DNA of 40,450 nucleotides, taken from NCBI GenBank assembly GCA_017935365.1, contig JAGBHT010000050.1, positions 1 through 40,450 of the forward strand, given 5' to 3'. Position 1 is the first letter of the stretch. Each line of letters opens with the position of its first letter. The notes beneath the pieces are model-generated. The model was not told where the DNA came from and did no database searches. It saw only the letters and a program-made list of their open reading frames with translations. The translations under genes and the position numbers were made by a program. Source of the stretch: Ruminiclostridium sp. (lineage in GTDB: Bacteria > Bacillota > Clostridia > Oscillospirales > Ruminococcaceae). Below are positions 32,137-40,386 of the stretch, in pieces.

Positions 32137-33489
32137 ATGCCTAATCCATATTTACCGCTTTGCGAATATATCCCTGACGGAGAACCGAGAGTGTTCGGCG
32201 ACAGAGTGTATATCTACGGTTCGCATGACAGAGCGGGTTCTGATGAATTCTGCGACTATATCCTCAAGTGCTGGAGCGCACCCGTAAACGATCTTAATAA
32301 CTGGGTATGCCACGGTGTTACATTCCGTGTAAAGACTGACGGTGATTTCCCGTCCGATACCGACTGGACACCCGATAAGAATCAGCTCTTATTTGCACCT
32401 GATGTTGTGTACAGAAACGGAAAATATTATCTGTACGCCTATATTGTCAATGCGATCGGCTGTGTTGCGGTAAGCGACAGACCGGAGGGACCGTTCACTC
32501 TGCTTTCAAAATATAAGTACACGATATCTGATGAGGTTTGCTGTAACGGCTGGTTCATCGATCCCGGCGTACTGGTCGACGATGACGGAAGAACATACAT
32601 ATATTGTGGCTTTGAACGTTCTTTTATGGCTGAGATTGACACCGATACGATGTATACAATAAAGGACAACAGCTGTATCGAGCATATTATCCCGATAACC
32701 ACGGAAAATGAAGGCGGATTTGATACTGAGGAAACGCTTTTCTTTGAAGCCTGCTCACCCCGTAAAGTCGGCGATACATATTATCTTATCTATTCGCCAA
32801 AGCGCGGCTCACGTCTGGCTTACGCCACCTCCGACAAGCCTACGGGCCCGTTTAAGTACAGAGGATATATTGTCGACAACGGCGTTGATTATCCCGGCGG
32901 AAACGATCACGGCTCGATAGCTCAGATAAACGGTCAGTGGTATATCTTCTATCACCGTATGACAAACGGTACTATAATGTCAAGACGTGCCTGCGTTGAG
33001 AAAATCGAAATTCTTCCCGACGGCACTATACCGCCTGTTGAAATGACTTCGCTCGGCTTTGAGGACAGCCTTGATCCTTACAGGATAACGGAGGCTGAGA
33101 TTGCCTGTGTGCTTAAAGGCGGAGCGTTTGTAACGGAGCATAACAAGTTTGAAAGAGTGGTAACGGGTATAAAGGACGGTGCTGTAATAGGCTATAAATA
33201 CTACGATTTCGGGCTTGACAACGGCAACGGCAGAATGTATTTCAGTGCCGATATAACGGGACTTGGCGCTGACTGTAACGTGCATATACGCATCGACAGC
33301 GAGGACGGCGAGGAGATAGGCTCGTTCAAGGTAGGACACGGAAACGGTGTTTACAAGACAGAAGTAAAGCCTGTCAGCGACAGACACGCAGTGTTCCTTA
33401 CGGTTGACACGGATTATACAGGCTGGACGGCTTCCTATTTCAAGGAAAGACCGCTGTTTGAACTGAAGAGGTTTGTATTCACAAAGTGA
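32137..33489 (+). CDS. Glycoside hydrolase family 43 with C-terminal carbohydrate-binding-like domain
   Basis: The 450-residue protein has no signal peptide, so it is intracellular. The five-bladed propeller shows the GH43 residues: base Asp14 in YIPDGEPRVF, the FAPDVVY segment (Asp89), IDPGVLVDDDGRTYIY (Asp142) and acid Glu204 in LFFEACSPRK. Residues about 325-450 form a beta-sandwich of the CBM6 type (YKYYDFGLDNGNGRMYFSAD, VFLTVDTDYTGWTASYF). The family removes arabinose or xylose from plant-polysaccharide oligomers. GAAAGGA lies 10 nt before ATG 32137. It is the first gene of an operon with an AraC regulator 27 nt and a GH5 lipoprotein further downstream. Confidence 0.93.
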   Translation: MPNPYLPLCEYIPDGEPRVFGDRVYIYGSHDRAGSDEFCDYILKCWSAPVNDLNNWVCHGVTFRVKTDGDFPSDTDWTPDKNQLLFAPDVVYRNGKYYLYAYIVNAIGCVAVSDRPEGPFTLLSKYKYTISDEVCCNGWFIDPGVLVDDDGRTYIYCGFERSFMAEIDTDTMYTIKDNSCIEHIIPITTENEGGFDTEETLFFEACSPRKVGDTYYLIYSPKRGSRLAYATSDKPTGPFKYRGYIVDNGVDYPGGNDHGSIAQINGQWYIFYHRMTNGTIMSRRACVEKIEILPDGTIPPVEMTSLGFEDSLDPYRITEAEIACVLKGGAFVTEHNKFERVVTGIKDGAVIGYKYYDFGLDNGNGRMYFSADITGLGADCNVHIRIDSEDGEEIGSFKVGHGNGVYKTEVKPVSDRHAVFLTVDTDYTGWTASYFKERPLFELKRFVFTK

Positions 33490-33516
33490 TTATCAGTAAC
33501 AGTTACGAGGTGAAAT

Positions 33517-34311
33517 ATGAAGATAGGTTCTATCGGATATAATTATGTTCATGATATGAAATATGAAAATTTCATTATGGACAGACCTAAAGGACCTGGT
33601 GCAGTTTTATTGCTGCTTATAAAGACACCTTCGGTTTTCAGGGTAGGCGGGGTGCAGTATCAGGTCAAAGAAAACTCGTTTATACTGATGTCAGCGAATA
33701 CTCCTTGCTACTATACGGCGCAGGAAGATGTGTATACAGATGACTGGGTGTATTTCGAGAACGACTACTGGGATAAGGAATATGTTGAAAAGCTGGGGAT
33801 ACCGATGGATATACCCGTATATCTGGGAGATATTGACGAGCTTTCTCACCTTATCCACATACTTGTCTACGAGCATTATTCGGGTGCGGTGAACAGCGAG
33901 GAGATCGAGAAAAAGTATATAGATGTGCTTTTTCTTATGCTGAGCAGAACGCTGAAGTCCCGTAACTGTATGTCGTCAAAACAGCTGAGCGAAAGGCATT
34001 ATCGTTTTACGCAGATACGAACCCTGATATTCACTATGCCCGACCATGTGGGGAATGTGGACGACCTTGCGGCGCAGGCGGGTATGAGCCGTTCCGGCTT
34101 TCAGCATCTTTATAAAAAGCTGTTCGGAACAACGGTTATAAAGGATATAATCGAGGGCAGGATCCAGCGTGCAAAGCGTTTGCTTTCATCGACCGGACTT
34201 ACAATAAAGGAAATAGGCGCACGCTGTGGCTACACGAATGAATACAGTTTCATGCGTCAGTTCAAGGAACAGGTCGGAAAGACACCGACCGAGTACCGCA
34301 GTTGTATATAA
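33517..34311 (+). CDS. AraC-family transcriptional regulator
   Basis: The 264-residue regulator has an N-terminal sugar-binding cupin-like domain (residues 1-150; FRVGGVQYQVKENSFILMSA). It is followed by two helix-turn-helix motifs at about 165-262: NVDDLAAQAGMSRSGFQHLY and LTIKEIGARCGYTNEYSFMR, closing with the family's FKEQVGKTPTEYR. It lies between two glycoside hydrolase genes, so it most likely senses a plant-glycan sugar and controls this operon. AGGTG-type site GAGGTGAAAT precedes ATG 33517. An operator was not identified; the cloverleaf region upstream of GH43 is the obvious place to look. Confidence 0.93.
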   Translation: MKIGSIGYNYVHDMKYENFIMDRPKGPGAVLLLLIKTPSVFRVGGVQYQVKENSFILMSANTPCYYTAQEDVYTDDWVYFENDYWDKEYVEKLGIPMDIPVYLGDIDELSHLIHILVYEHYSGAVNSEEIEKKYIDVLFLMLSRTLKSRNCMSSKQLSERHYRFTQIRTLIFTMPDHVGNVDDLAAQAGMSRSGFQHLYKKLFGTTVIKDIIEGRIQRAKRLLSSTGLTIKEIGARCGYTNEYSFMRQFKEQVGKTPTEYRSCI

Positions 34312-34323
34312 GGAGGATATTTT

Positions 34324-35505
34324 ATGAAGAAGATACTTTCTGCCATTCTGGCACTTTGTATGATCATTTCGGTTTCTGCTTGTTCATCGGGAAACGAATC
34401 GTCCGTTCCAGAAGAGATAAAGGGTAGTGAAGACACAACAATGCGTGAGATGACAACTCAGGAGCTCATCGAGGATATGGGACTTGGCATCAACCTCGGA
34501 AATACTTTTGATTCATGCGGAAACTGGATAAACAAGTCGTCTGTTACAAATTATGAAACAGCATGGGGAAGTCCCGTTATTACCGAGGAAATGATAAAGG
34601 GATATAAGGACTGCGGTTTCGGCGTTATGCGTCTGCCTGTTGCGTGGAGCAATATGATGGACAAGGAAACCTATACGATAAGCCCCGAATATATGGCGCG
34701 TGTAAAGGAAGTTCTGAACTGGGCGCTTGACAGTGATTTATATGTAATACTCAATATTCATTATGATAACGGTTGGTTCTCAGGCTTTGCCGATGACAAG
34801 AAGAGAGATGAGTGTTTCAAGAAATACGAATCGATCTGGACACAGCTTTGCGACGCATTCGGTGATTACGGCGACCATCTGATGTTTGAATCGCTCAACG
34901 AAGAGGGCGGCTGGGACGACATCTGGAACAGATACAGCAACGAGGGCGACAAGGAAAAGTCATATTCTATACTTAACGATATGAATCAGCGTTTTGTGAA
35001 TATCGTAAGAAAATCAGGTAAGAACAACGCTAAACGTCATCTGCTCATAGCAGGTTATGCAACCGATATAGACCTTACCTGCGATGAGTTTTACAAGATG
35101 CCCGACGATCCCGAAAACCGTTGTGCGGTATCTGTACACTATTACACACCGTCAACCTTTGCGATACTCGAAAAAGACGCAAGCTGGGGCAAGGCAAAGA
35201 CAACGTGGGGCAGTGAAGCTGACAAAAAGCTGCTCACAAAGTATATGGATATGCTGAAAACTACCTTTGTAGACAAGGGTATCCCCGTTATTATAGGTGA
35301 ATATGGCTGTACAACAAAGAACAAGCAGGCAAAATACATTAATCTATATCTTTCAAGCGTCTGCAAGGAGGCATATTCGAGAGGTATGCTCCCTGTGCTG
35401 TGGGATGTAACTGATGTATTCTATGACCGCACGACCTGTACGTTCAAGGATAAGGATTTACTTGACGGACTTATGGCAGCAAAGGAAACCGAAAGAAACG
35501 TATAA
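34324..35505 (+). CDS. Secreted GH5 endoglucanase-type lipoprotein
   Basis: The 393-residue protein has a lipoprotein signal with Cys20 (MIISVSAC), a short Ser/Glu linker and one GH5 barrel. Motifs: GINLGNTFDSCG, GFGVMRLPVAWSN (conserved Arg), VILNIHYDNGWF, acid/base Glu193 in FESLNEEGG (most relatives have NEP), VHYYTPSTFA and nucleophile Glu326 in VIIGEYGCT. GH5 enzymes of this type cut beta-1,4-glucans, xyloglucan or mannan. There is no dockerin or CBM, so it is anchored to the cell surface rather than to a cellulosome. AGGAGG lies 6 nt before ATG 34324, 12 nt after the AraC gene. Confidence 0.93.
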   Translation: MKKILSAILALCMIISVSACSSGNESSVPEEIKGSEDTTMREMTTQELIEDMGLGINLGNTFDSCGNWINKSSVTNYETAWGSPVITEEMIKGYKDCGFGVMRLPVAWSNMMDKETYTISPEYMARVKEVLNWALDSDLYVILNIHYDNGWFSGFADDKKRDECFKKYESIWTQLCDAFGDYGDHLMFESLNEEGGWDDIWNRYSNEGDKEKSYSILNDMNQRFVNIVRKSGKNNAKRHLLIAGYATDIDLTCDEFYKMPDDPENRCAVSVHYYTPSTFAILEKDASWGKAKTTWGSEADKKLLTKYMDMLKTTFVDKGIPVIIGEYGCTTKNKQAKYINLYLSSVCKEAYSRGMLPVLWDVTDVFYDRTTCTFKDKDLLDGLMAAKETERNV

Positions 35506-35530
35506 CAAAGTAATTCCTCTTTATAAAATG

Positions 35531-35564
35531 ACTCCCGGAGCGAAATACTCCGGGAGCCTTTTTA
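35531..35564 (+). terminator. Intrinsic terminator of the glycan operon
   Basis: CTCCCGGAG (35532-35540) pairs with CTCCGGGAG (35548-35556), then CCTTTTTAT. Confidence 0.9.
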
Positions 35565-35573
35565 TATGGTTGT

Positions 35574-35744
35574 TTACGCCTTCAGTTCAAATGACTTGCA
35601 GTCTGTGCAAGCCTTCTGAGTGGGGTCTGCCTCGTGTGTGCCGATCTGGATATGATCGAGTGAGCAGTAATCTGCACAGCAGCAGTGATGCTTACAGTTT
35701 GTTATAGAACAAGCTATGCACTTGTTTGCGTGTTCTGTTCCCAT
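35574..35744 (-). CDS. Cys-rich DUF1540-type small protein
   Basis: A 56-codon gene on the minus strand starts at ATG 35744, with AAAGGAAG about 10 nt upstream, and ends in TAA at 35574. It encodes eight cysteines and three histidines in NKCIACSITNCKHHCCCADY and later KACTDCKSFELKA. The CxxCxxxxCxxH...C...C spacing fits DUF1540, small putative metal-binding proteins widespread in spore-forming Clostridia, some linked to spores. It lies between the GH5 terminator and the HAD gene as a single-gene unit. Three-base periodicity, a ribosome-binding site and the Cys pattern all support it as real. Confidence 0.85.
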   Translation of the reverse strand: MGTEHANKCIACSITNCKHHCCCADYCSLDHIQIGTHEADPTQKACTDCKSFELKA

Positions 35745-35834
35745 TTTTCGTACTTCCTTTCAGAAATAAATATGAGTAAAGTTGTCTTTACGCACATTAT
35801 TATAACCGGAAAGCCGAAAAATATAACAGAATTA

Positions 35835-36485
35835 TCATTCCATTATTATGCTTAAAATATCGGAAAATTCAGGTACGATATAATCCGCTTTATATTCTTT
35901 AAGCTCGTCCTCAGAGCCGAAGCCGCATAGCACACCGACAGATTTTATACCACACTGTTTTGCGCCGATTATATCAAATTTCCTGTCGCCTATCATAAGC
36001 GCCGATGAGCGGTTTTCTATATGCTGATTGTCAAGCACATAGTTTATTATACTTGCCTTGTCCTCAAAAGAGAAATCAAGCGACGCACCGCAGATGAATG
36101 TAAAATATTTAGCCAGATCGAAATGTTCAAGCACGACTTTTGCGAGCTTGAGCGGTTTTGAAGTGGCAAGGTATATCTTTTTGCCGTTGTCATAAAGTGT
36201 TTTCAGCGTTTCGGGAACGCCTGCTATGACCTTATTTTCAAATACGCCTATGGTGTTGTAGCGCTCACGGTATTTCAGCACCGCTTCTTTTGCCTTTTCT
36301 TCGGGGAAACCATAGAACATATGGAATGATTCCCACAGCGGAGGACCGATGAATCTTTTCAGATTATCCTCGTTGTTTTCTTCAATTCCGTAATAGCTCA
36401 GTGCATATTGTACACACTTTGCAATTCCCTCATAAGAATCGGTAAGCGTTCCGTCAAGATCGAATAATATATGCTCAAATGCCAT
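35835..36485 (-). CDS. HAD-superfamily phosphatase (phosphoglycolate phosphatase/5'-nucleotidase type)
   Basis: The 216-residue enzyme has HAD motif I FDLDGTLTDSYEGI (nucleophile Asp9, acid Asp11), a helical type-1 cap (residues 15-90), motif II LATSKP (Ser/Thr), a Lys around the cap return and motif III/IV MIGDRKFDIIGA. The sequence resembles Gph/YjjG-type enzymes that dephosphorylate phosphoglycolate or nucleotides. Its first 11 bases overlap the end of the nucleoside phosphorylase gene, so the two are coupled. This favours a role in nucleotide salvage, but the substrate is not decidable. Confidence 0.9.
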   Translation of the reverse strand: MAFEHILFDLDGTLTDSYEGIAKCVQYALSYYGIEENNEDNLKRFIGPPLWESFHMFYGFPEEKAKEAVLKYRERYNTIGVFENKVIAGVPETLKTLYDNGKKIYLATSKPLKLAKVVLEHFDLAKYFTFICGASLDFSFEDKASIINYVLDNQHIENRSSALMIGDRKFDIIGAKQCGIKSVGVLCGFGSEDELKEYKADYIVPEFSDILSIIME

Positions 36486-37269
36486 TTTTTCTGTCCTGCT
36501 CTATAAGTATTTTAACTGCATTTACCGCTGTTCTTATCGCTCTGTCACTGTCCATGCACACGGTATCGGGCAGACCTGCGTTGCTTCTTTCAACATTCCA
36601 GAGGGCTGTGAATACAGCGCCTGCACGTTTTCTTCTTGCAAGGGCTACGGAGAATATAGCGGCAGATTCCATTTCGGAGGTAAGACAGCCGCATTTTACA
36701 TAAGCCGTCCAGTTGCCTGAAAGTTTTTCTCCGACAGGCATCTGCTGTGGCTCTATCTCACCGTAAAAGCTGTCTTTACTGTGAACTACGCCGACGTGAC
36801 AACGCTTGCCGTCAACGTCTTCGGATAATGCGTCGCCTGCGGCTTTGAGAGCCGTTGTTACGGCAAAATCAGCTACTGCGGGGTAGTTTTCGGGGATATA
36901 CTCGTGCGATGTCCCTTCACTGCGTATAGATGCCTGTGCTACTACCAGATCGCCGCCGGAAACGCTGATATCCATACCGCCGCTTGTGCCTATTCTTATA
37001 AATGTGTCCGTGCCTGAGCGGATAAGTTCTTCAACCGCAATAGCGGCGGACGGACCGCCGATACCTGTTGAAACAACGCTTACCTTTTCGCCTAGAAGAT
37101 AACCTGTGTAGGTGGTATACTCACGGTTTGACGCAACAAATTCAGCATTGTCGAGATACTTTGCGATAAGCGGTACTCTGCCGGGGTCGCCCGGTAGTAT
37201 AGCATATCTTCCGACATCGCCTTTTTTGATTTTTAAATGGAACTGTTCGTTTTCTGTAAGAAGTGCCAT
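36475..37269 (-). CDS. Nucleoside phosphorylase (uridine phosphorylase-like)
   Basis: The 264-residue protein belongs to the NP-I family, which splits nucleosides with phosphate. It shows YAILPGDPGRVPLIAKYLDN (phosphate loop Gly/Asp/Arg), VSTGIGGPSAAIAVEELI, FIRIGTSGGM (phosphate Arg/Thr), FYGEIEPQ and the ribose-binding TSEMESAAIFSVALARRKRA. The length and Glu-Met-Glu motif fit uridine phosphorylase more than the purine enzyme. GAAAGGGTG precedes ATG 37269. It precedes the HAD phosphatase with an 11-nt overlap. Confidence 0.92.
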   Translation of the reverse strand: MALLTENEQFHLKIKKGDVGRYAILPGDPGRVPLIAKYLDNAEFVASNREYTTYTGYLLGEKVSVVSTGIGGPSAAIAVEELIRSGTDTFIRIGTSGGMDISVSGGDLVVAQASIRSEGTSHEYIPENYPAVADFAVTTALKAAGDALSEDVDGKRCHVGVVHSKDSFYGEIEPQQMPVGEKLSGNWTAYVKCGCLTSEMESAAIFSVALARRKRAGAVFTALWNVERSNAGLPDTVCMDSDRAIRTAVNAVKILIEQDRKNGI

Positions 37270-37293
37270 ATTATCACCCTTTCGTAAAAACGC

Positions 37294-37785
37294 TTATTTT
37301 TTCGCTCTTGCCTGTCTTTTTGCGGCTTTCTTTGAAACCGGCATATCTGCGGGAGCGGTCGTACCGCCGAGAACGGACGGTGCCGCCTTGTTCTTTTCCT
37401 TTTCACGTTTTTCTATATTGCCGTGGATCCTGTCCCAGTTGCCGAATATTGCAAGAAGTATGCCGAGTACAGTTATAATAAGTAGCGGCATATAGAGATA
37501 TCCCGGACCGCCGGGGAGAAGTTCGTGAAGAACAAGTACGCATATCATACCGGCGAGCGTCAGTCCGCCGCAGATAAAATATTTTTTCAGCATTGCAAAG
37601 AACACCGGGACTATGTAGCATATGACGGTGAATATCATCCAGAATATCAGTATGCCCATTATACCGCTTACATCTGTAGATTCGGTAGTCATAAGCGAAA
37701 CCAGTCCGAGAATGTTCAGAACGACCGCTATAACGCCTGTAGCTATCATCATCAGTACTTTTAATATGATTACAAAAATTTTCAT
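37294..37785 (-). CDS. Small membrane protein with basic tail
   Basis: The 163-residue protein has four predicted helices: about residues 3-32 (VIILKVLMMIATGVIAVVLN), 42-67, 70-88 and 96-115. A hydrophilic basic tail follows (EKREKEKNKAAP...KKAAKRQARAKK). I recognise no family. AAAGGA lies 5 nt before ATG 37785. It is 24 nt upstream of the phosphorylase gene and probably in the same transcript. The divergent gap to spoIVB (37786-38012) is A+T-rich and contains a small inverted repeat TAGATT/AATCTA near 37815-37831; I found no convincing promoter there. Confidence 0.78.
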   Translation of the reverse strand: MKIFVIILKVLMMIATGVIAVVLNILGLVSLMTTESTDVSGIMGILIFWMIFTVICYIVPVFFAMLKKYFICGGLTLAGMICVLVLHELLPGGPGYLYMPLLIITVLGILLAIFGNWDRIHGNIEKREKEKNKAAPSVLGGTTAPADMPVSKKAAKRQARAKK

Positions 37786-38012
37786 TTTATCCTTTTCCGT
37801 TTCAGTTTATTTTATAGATTTCTATAATCTAATGATAACACAAGAAAACGGAAAAATCAACACTATTATTGTGTGTATCCTGTGAAGAAAATTGCATTAG
37901 GATTTGTTTTTTCCAACCCGTACAATTTGTAAAATTAAAAAATACCTCTTATATAAAAAACGCTCACGCAGATAATAATCCTGTGAGAAAAAACGAAAGG
38001 AACGAAAATACG

Positions 38013-39110
38013 ATGCGACAAAAAATAAAGGCGGTAAGCGGTATTATGACCGCAGTCACGCTTTTTTCAAATATAACATACGGCGGTGCGACCGCCGAGG
38101 AATATATATCTGCAAATTCGCCGTGCTATCCGATGAAGTGTGTTGCTGAGTATGAAAGACATGAGCTTTATGTCTGCGGAACGCCTTTCGGCATAAAATT
38201 GCTGACGGACGGAGTAATAGTAACGGGATTTGCAAAAATAGGGGACAGCGACAACGCTTTTGAGCTATCACCGGCAGGCAGTGCGGGAATAGAAAAGGGT
38301 GATATCATAACAAGTATAAACGGTGTAAAAATAACATCTTCTGAAAATATGAGCGAACTTATAGCGGCAAGCGGAGAGAGCGCCGAACTTACCTATACAA
38401 GAGATGATACCGAGTATACAGCGACAGTGGAAATAAAGAGCGATACCGACGGACAGCCGAGAATAGGGTTATGGGTGCGTGACAGCACTGCAGGGATCGG
38501 CACAATGACTTTTTACGACCCTGAGAGTGGCGGCTGTGCGGGGCTTGGTCATGCGGTATGCGATGTTGACACAGGGGAAATTCTTCCGCTGGGCAGCGGT
38601 CAGATAGTACCGGCAGTTATAACAGGCGTCAGAAAAGGCGAAAGCAATTCTCCGGGTGAGCTTTGCGGTACGCTGACGCCTGCAACAGTTGACGGCAGTA
38701 TTACCGACAACTGCGCCTGCGGGCTGTACGCCGTGACTGATAATGAAGATATGCAAAGTAATGCTATGCCGCTTGCTTTCGGCGATGAGGTGAAATGCGG
38801 AAAGGCGTATATCCTGTCAACAATCGACCCTGAATCACCGAAAAAATACAGCGTTGAAATAGAGAGTGTTGACGCAAACGGCAGTGATAACAAGAATATG
38901 GTTATCAGGGTGACAGACAAGGAGCTTATTGAAAAAACGGGCGGAATAGTGCAGGGAATGAGCGGCAGTCCTATAATACAGGACGGTAAACTTGTAGGTG
39001 CGGTGACACACGTATTTATCAGCGACCCAACACACGGTTACGGAATTTTTGCACAGACAATGTATGAGCATATGATTAAAATAAGTGAAAGTACAGAAGA
39101 CGCGGCATAA
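38013..39110 (+). CDS. spoIVB: SpoIVB sporulation signal peptidase
   Basis: The 365-residue serine peptidase (family S55) is secreted from the forespore to trigger pro-sigma-K processing in the mother cell. An N-terminal signal/anchor (residues 5-25) is followed by a PDZ domain at about 65-145 (SPAGSAGIEKGDIITSINGV) and the peptidase domain. Catalytic landmarks: GLGHAVCDVDTGE (His180), the run IVQGMSGSPIIQDG (Ser317/319) and GAVTHVFISDPTHGYGIF. ATG 38013 follows AAAGGAACG by 10 nt; the frame extends upstream without a better site. It lies directly before spo0A, the conserved order in spore-formers. Expression by a forespore sigma factor is expected; the candidate GTATC/CATTAG at 37877-37902 is weak. 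Confidence 0.94.
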   Translation: MRQKIKAVSGIMTAVTLFSNITYGGATAEEYISANSPCYPMKCVAEYERHELYVCGTPFGIKLLTDGVIVTGFAKIGDSDNAFELSPAGSAGIEKGDIITSINGVKITSSENMSELIAASGESAELTYTRDDTEYTATVEIKSDTDGQPRIGLWVRDSTAGIGTMTFYDPESGGCAGLGHAVCDVDTGEILPLGSGQIVPAVITGVRKGESNSPGELCGTLTPATVDGSITDNCACGLYAVTDNEDMQSNAMPLAFGDEVKCGKAYILSTIDPESPKKYSVEIESVDANGSDNKNMVIRVTDKELIEKTGGIVQGMSGSPIIQDGKLVGAVTHVFISDPTHGYGIFAQTMYEHMIKISESTEDAA

Positions 39111-39123
39111 AATAAAAGCAATG

Positions 39124-39160
39124 TGAGGTCGGAGAAAAACTCTGACCTCATTACTTATTT
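39124..39160 (+). terminator. Probable terminator of spoIVB
   Basis: TGAGGTCGGAG (39124-39134), loop AAAAA, then CTCTGACCTCA (39140-39150; one G-U), followed by a broken T-run TTACTTATTT that overlaps the next -35. Confidence 0.65.
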
Positions 39161-39187
39161 GACATTTATCACTTTATATTATATAAT
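39159..39187 (+). promoter_or_regulatory. Perfect-consensus sigma-A promoter (spo0A P1)
   Basis: TTGACA (39159-39164), 17-nt spacer, TATAAT (39182-39187): all twelve bases match. It faces spo0A from 260 bp upstream; predicted start about 39194. Confidence 0.85.
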
Positions 39188-39211
39188 TACATTGTACATT
39201 TTGACGAAACT

Positions 39212-39259
39212 CGTATTATTTTGTCTGAAATTTGTCGAAAAAGCTCGAATTATGTCAAA
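39212..39259 (+). promoter_or_regulatory. Phased array of Spo0A boxes
   Basis: The box consensus is TGTCGAA. Heptamers start at 39212 (TGACGAA), 39222 (TGTCTGA), 39233 (TGTCGAA, perfect), 39243 (GCTCGAA) and 39253 (TGTCAAA): steps of 10, 11, 10 and 10 bp, one per helical turn, all in the same orientation. They lie from about +18 to +66 of P1, a place where bound Spo0A would block P1 transcripts. Confidence 0.72.
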
Positions 39260-39387
39260 ATACGAATATATGATAAATTCGCTCTCTCAAATTTCTACAT
39301 ATTGGGTTTGAGTGTTTGAAATTTCGTTTTAATTTTATCAAAATGGACTTTATTTTAAAGAAACTGAAAAAAATTGGTAAAATGACC

Positions 39388-39416
39388 TTGAATTATTTTC
39401 CAGTTTATGTTATATT
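39388..39416 (+). promoter_or_regulatory. Second spo0A promoter (P2)
   Basis: TTGAAT (39388-39393), 17-nt spacer, TATATT (39411-39416), giving a leader of about 25 nt before ATG 39448. I saw no sigma-H-type AGGA/GAAT pair. The rest of the gap 39111-39447 is A+T-rich with nothing else clear. Confidence 0.65.
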
Positions 39417-39447
39417 ATAGAAGCAATAAAACTATGGAGGTAAGAAA

Positions 39448-40266
39448 ATGTCACAATCTATCAGAGTACTTATAGGGGACGATTCATTGGAATTGGGTAT
39501 ATCGTGGGCTACTGCATTCAAGGAAGCGGGAATGTATGCTATAACAAGACCAAAATCAGGAAAGGTGCTTGTGGAATATGTACTTACAGAACGCCCGGCA
39601 GTCGTTATACTCGACGCAAAAACGCCAGGTCTTGATGTGTGCGATATAATCAAGACGATAAAGAGTAACGGGGATTACAGTCCTGTGGTATTCGTAACTG
39701 CAAATTACGATTCGGCAAAAGTCGAGTTCGAGGTTATGGATGCCGGAGCGGATTATTATATGCTCCGTCCGTTCGATGCCGAAACGCTGGTATCAAAAGT
39801 ATTATCGGTCTATAACGACAAGCTTGCGGGCAAGCATAACACACCTGTTGATGAATCGGATATGGAGTGCGTTGTAACTGAGATAATTCATCAGATCGGC
39901 ATACCTGCACACATCAAGGGCTACCATTATCTGCGTACTGCTATCATACTTTCAGTTGAAGACCCGGAGATGATAAACTGCATTACAAAACTGCTTTATC
40001 CTACAGTAGCGCGTATGTATGACACAACGCCGTCAAGGGTTGAACGTGCGATACGTCACGCTATTGAAATAGCATGGGACAGGGGAGATGTGGATACACT
40101 TAACGGTTATTTCGGTTATACTATCCACACATCGCGCGGCAAGCCGACAAACTCGGAGTTTGTTGCCCTTATCGCCGATAAGCTCAGACTGAAATACAGA
40201 TGTACTGCACTGTATTCTTCAAAGAAGATGGTCAGTTCATCATCAGGCACTGTTGTGCGTGTTTAG
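39448..40266 (+). CDS. spo0A: Sporulation master regulator Spo0A
   Basis: The 272-residue response regulator has a receiver (residues 5-120) and the Spo0A DNA-binding domain (140-255). Receiver residues: Asp11/Asp12, phosphoacceptor Asp56 in VVILDAKTPGLD and Thr84. The conserved Lys is Arg107 (YMLRPFDAET), an unusual change. The output domain has EIIHQIGIPAHIKGYHYLRT, LYPTVARMYDTTPSRVERAI and the recognition segment TSRGKPTNSEFVALIADKLR that defines Spo0A. About 22 residues follow LRL, longer than in Bacillus. GGAGG lies 9 nt before ATG 39448. The adjacent spoIVB and the 0A-box array upstream support the assignment. An IS element starts 45 bp after the stop. Confidence 0.96.
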   Translation: MSQSIRVLIGDDSLELGISWATAFKEAGMYAITRPKSGKVLVEYVLTERPAVVILDAKTPGLDVCDIIKTIKSNGDYSPVVFVTANYDSAKVEFEVMDAGADYYMLRPFDAETLVSKVLSVYNDKLAGKHNTPVDESDMECVVTEIIHQIGIPAHIKGYHYLRTAIILSVEDPEMINCITKLLYPTVARMYDTTPSRVERAIRHAIEIAWDRGDVDTLNGYFGYTIHTSRGKPTNSEFVALIADKLRLKYRCTALYSSKKMVSSSSGTVVRV

Positions 40267-40313
40267 ATATAATTTCTGTAAAAGAGTAATAGTAAAAGGA
40301 ACGCTTGTATGAA

Positions 40314-40386
40314 ATGCTCCCCTTTTGTTAGACAATGTGGTATAATAAAAAATATACCAAGAAAGAAGTCTAATGAAAGGGGGCAT
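40314..40386 (+). promoter_or_regulatory. Hairpin hiding the transposase ribosome-binding site
   Basis: ATGCTCCCCTTTTGTTAGAC (40314-40333) pairs with 40368-40386 (GTCTAATGAAAGGGGGCAT): 19 pairs, one bulged C and three G-U. The 3' arm contains the AAAGGGGG ribosome-binding site. The IS's own TATAAT lies in the loop, so only transcripts entering from outside would form the full hairpin. Confidence 0.7.

Noticed and set aside
37877..37902. Sigma-G promoter of spoIVB (GTATC ... CATTAG)
   Set aside because: The -10 element departs from the CATnnTA consensus, and many A+T-rich matches of this quality exist in the gap.
39123..39311. 62-codon frame between spoIVB and spo0A
   Set aside because: It begins with GTG inside the terminator stem and runs through the promoter and 0A-box array; it has no ribosome-binding site.
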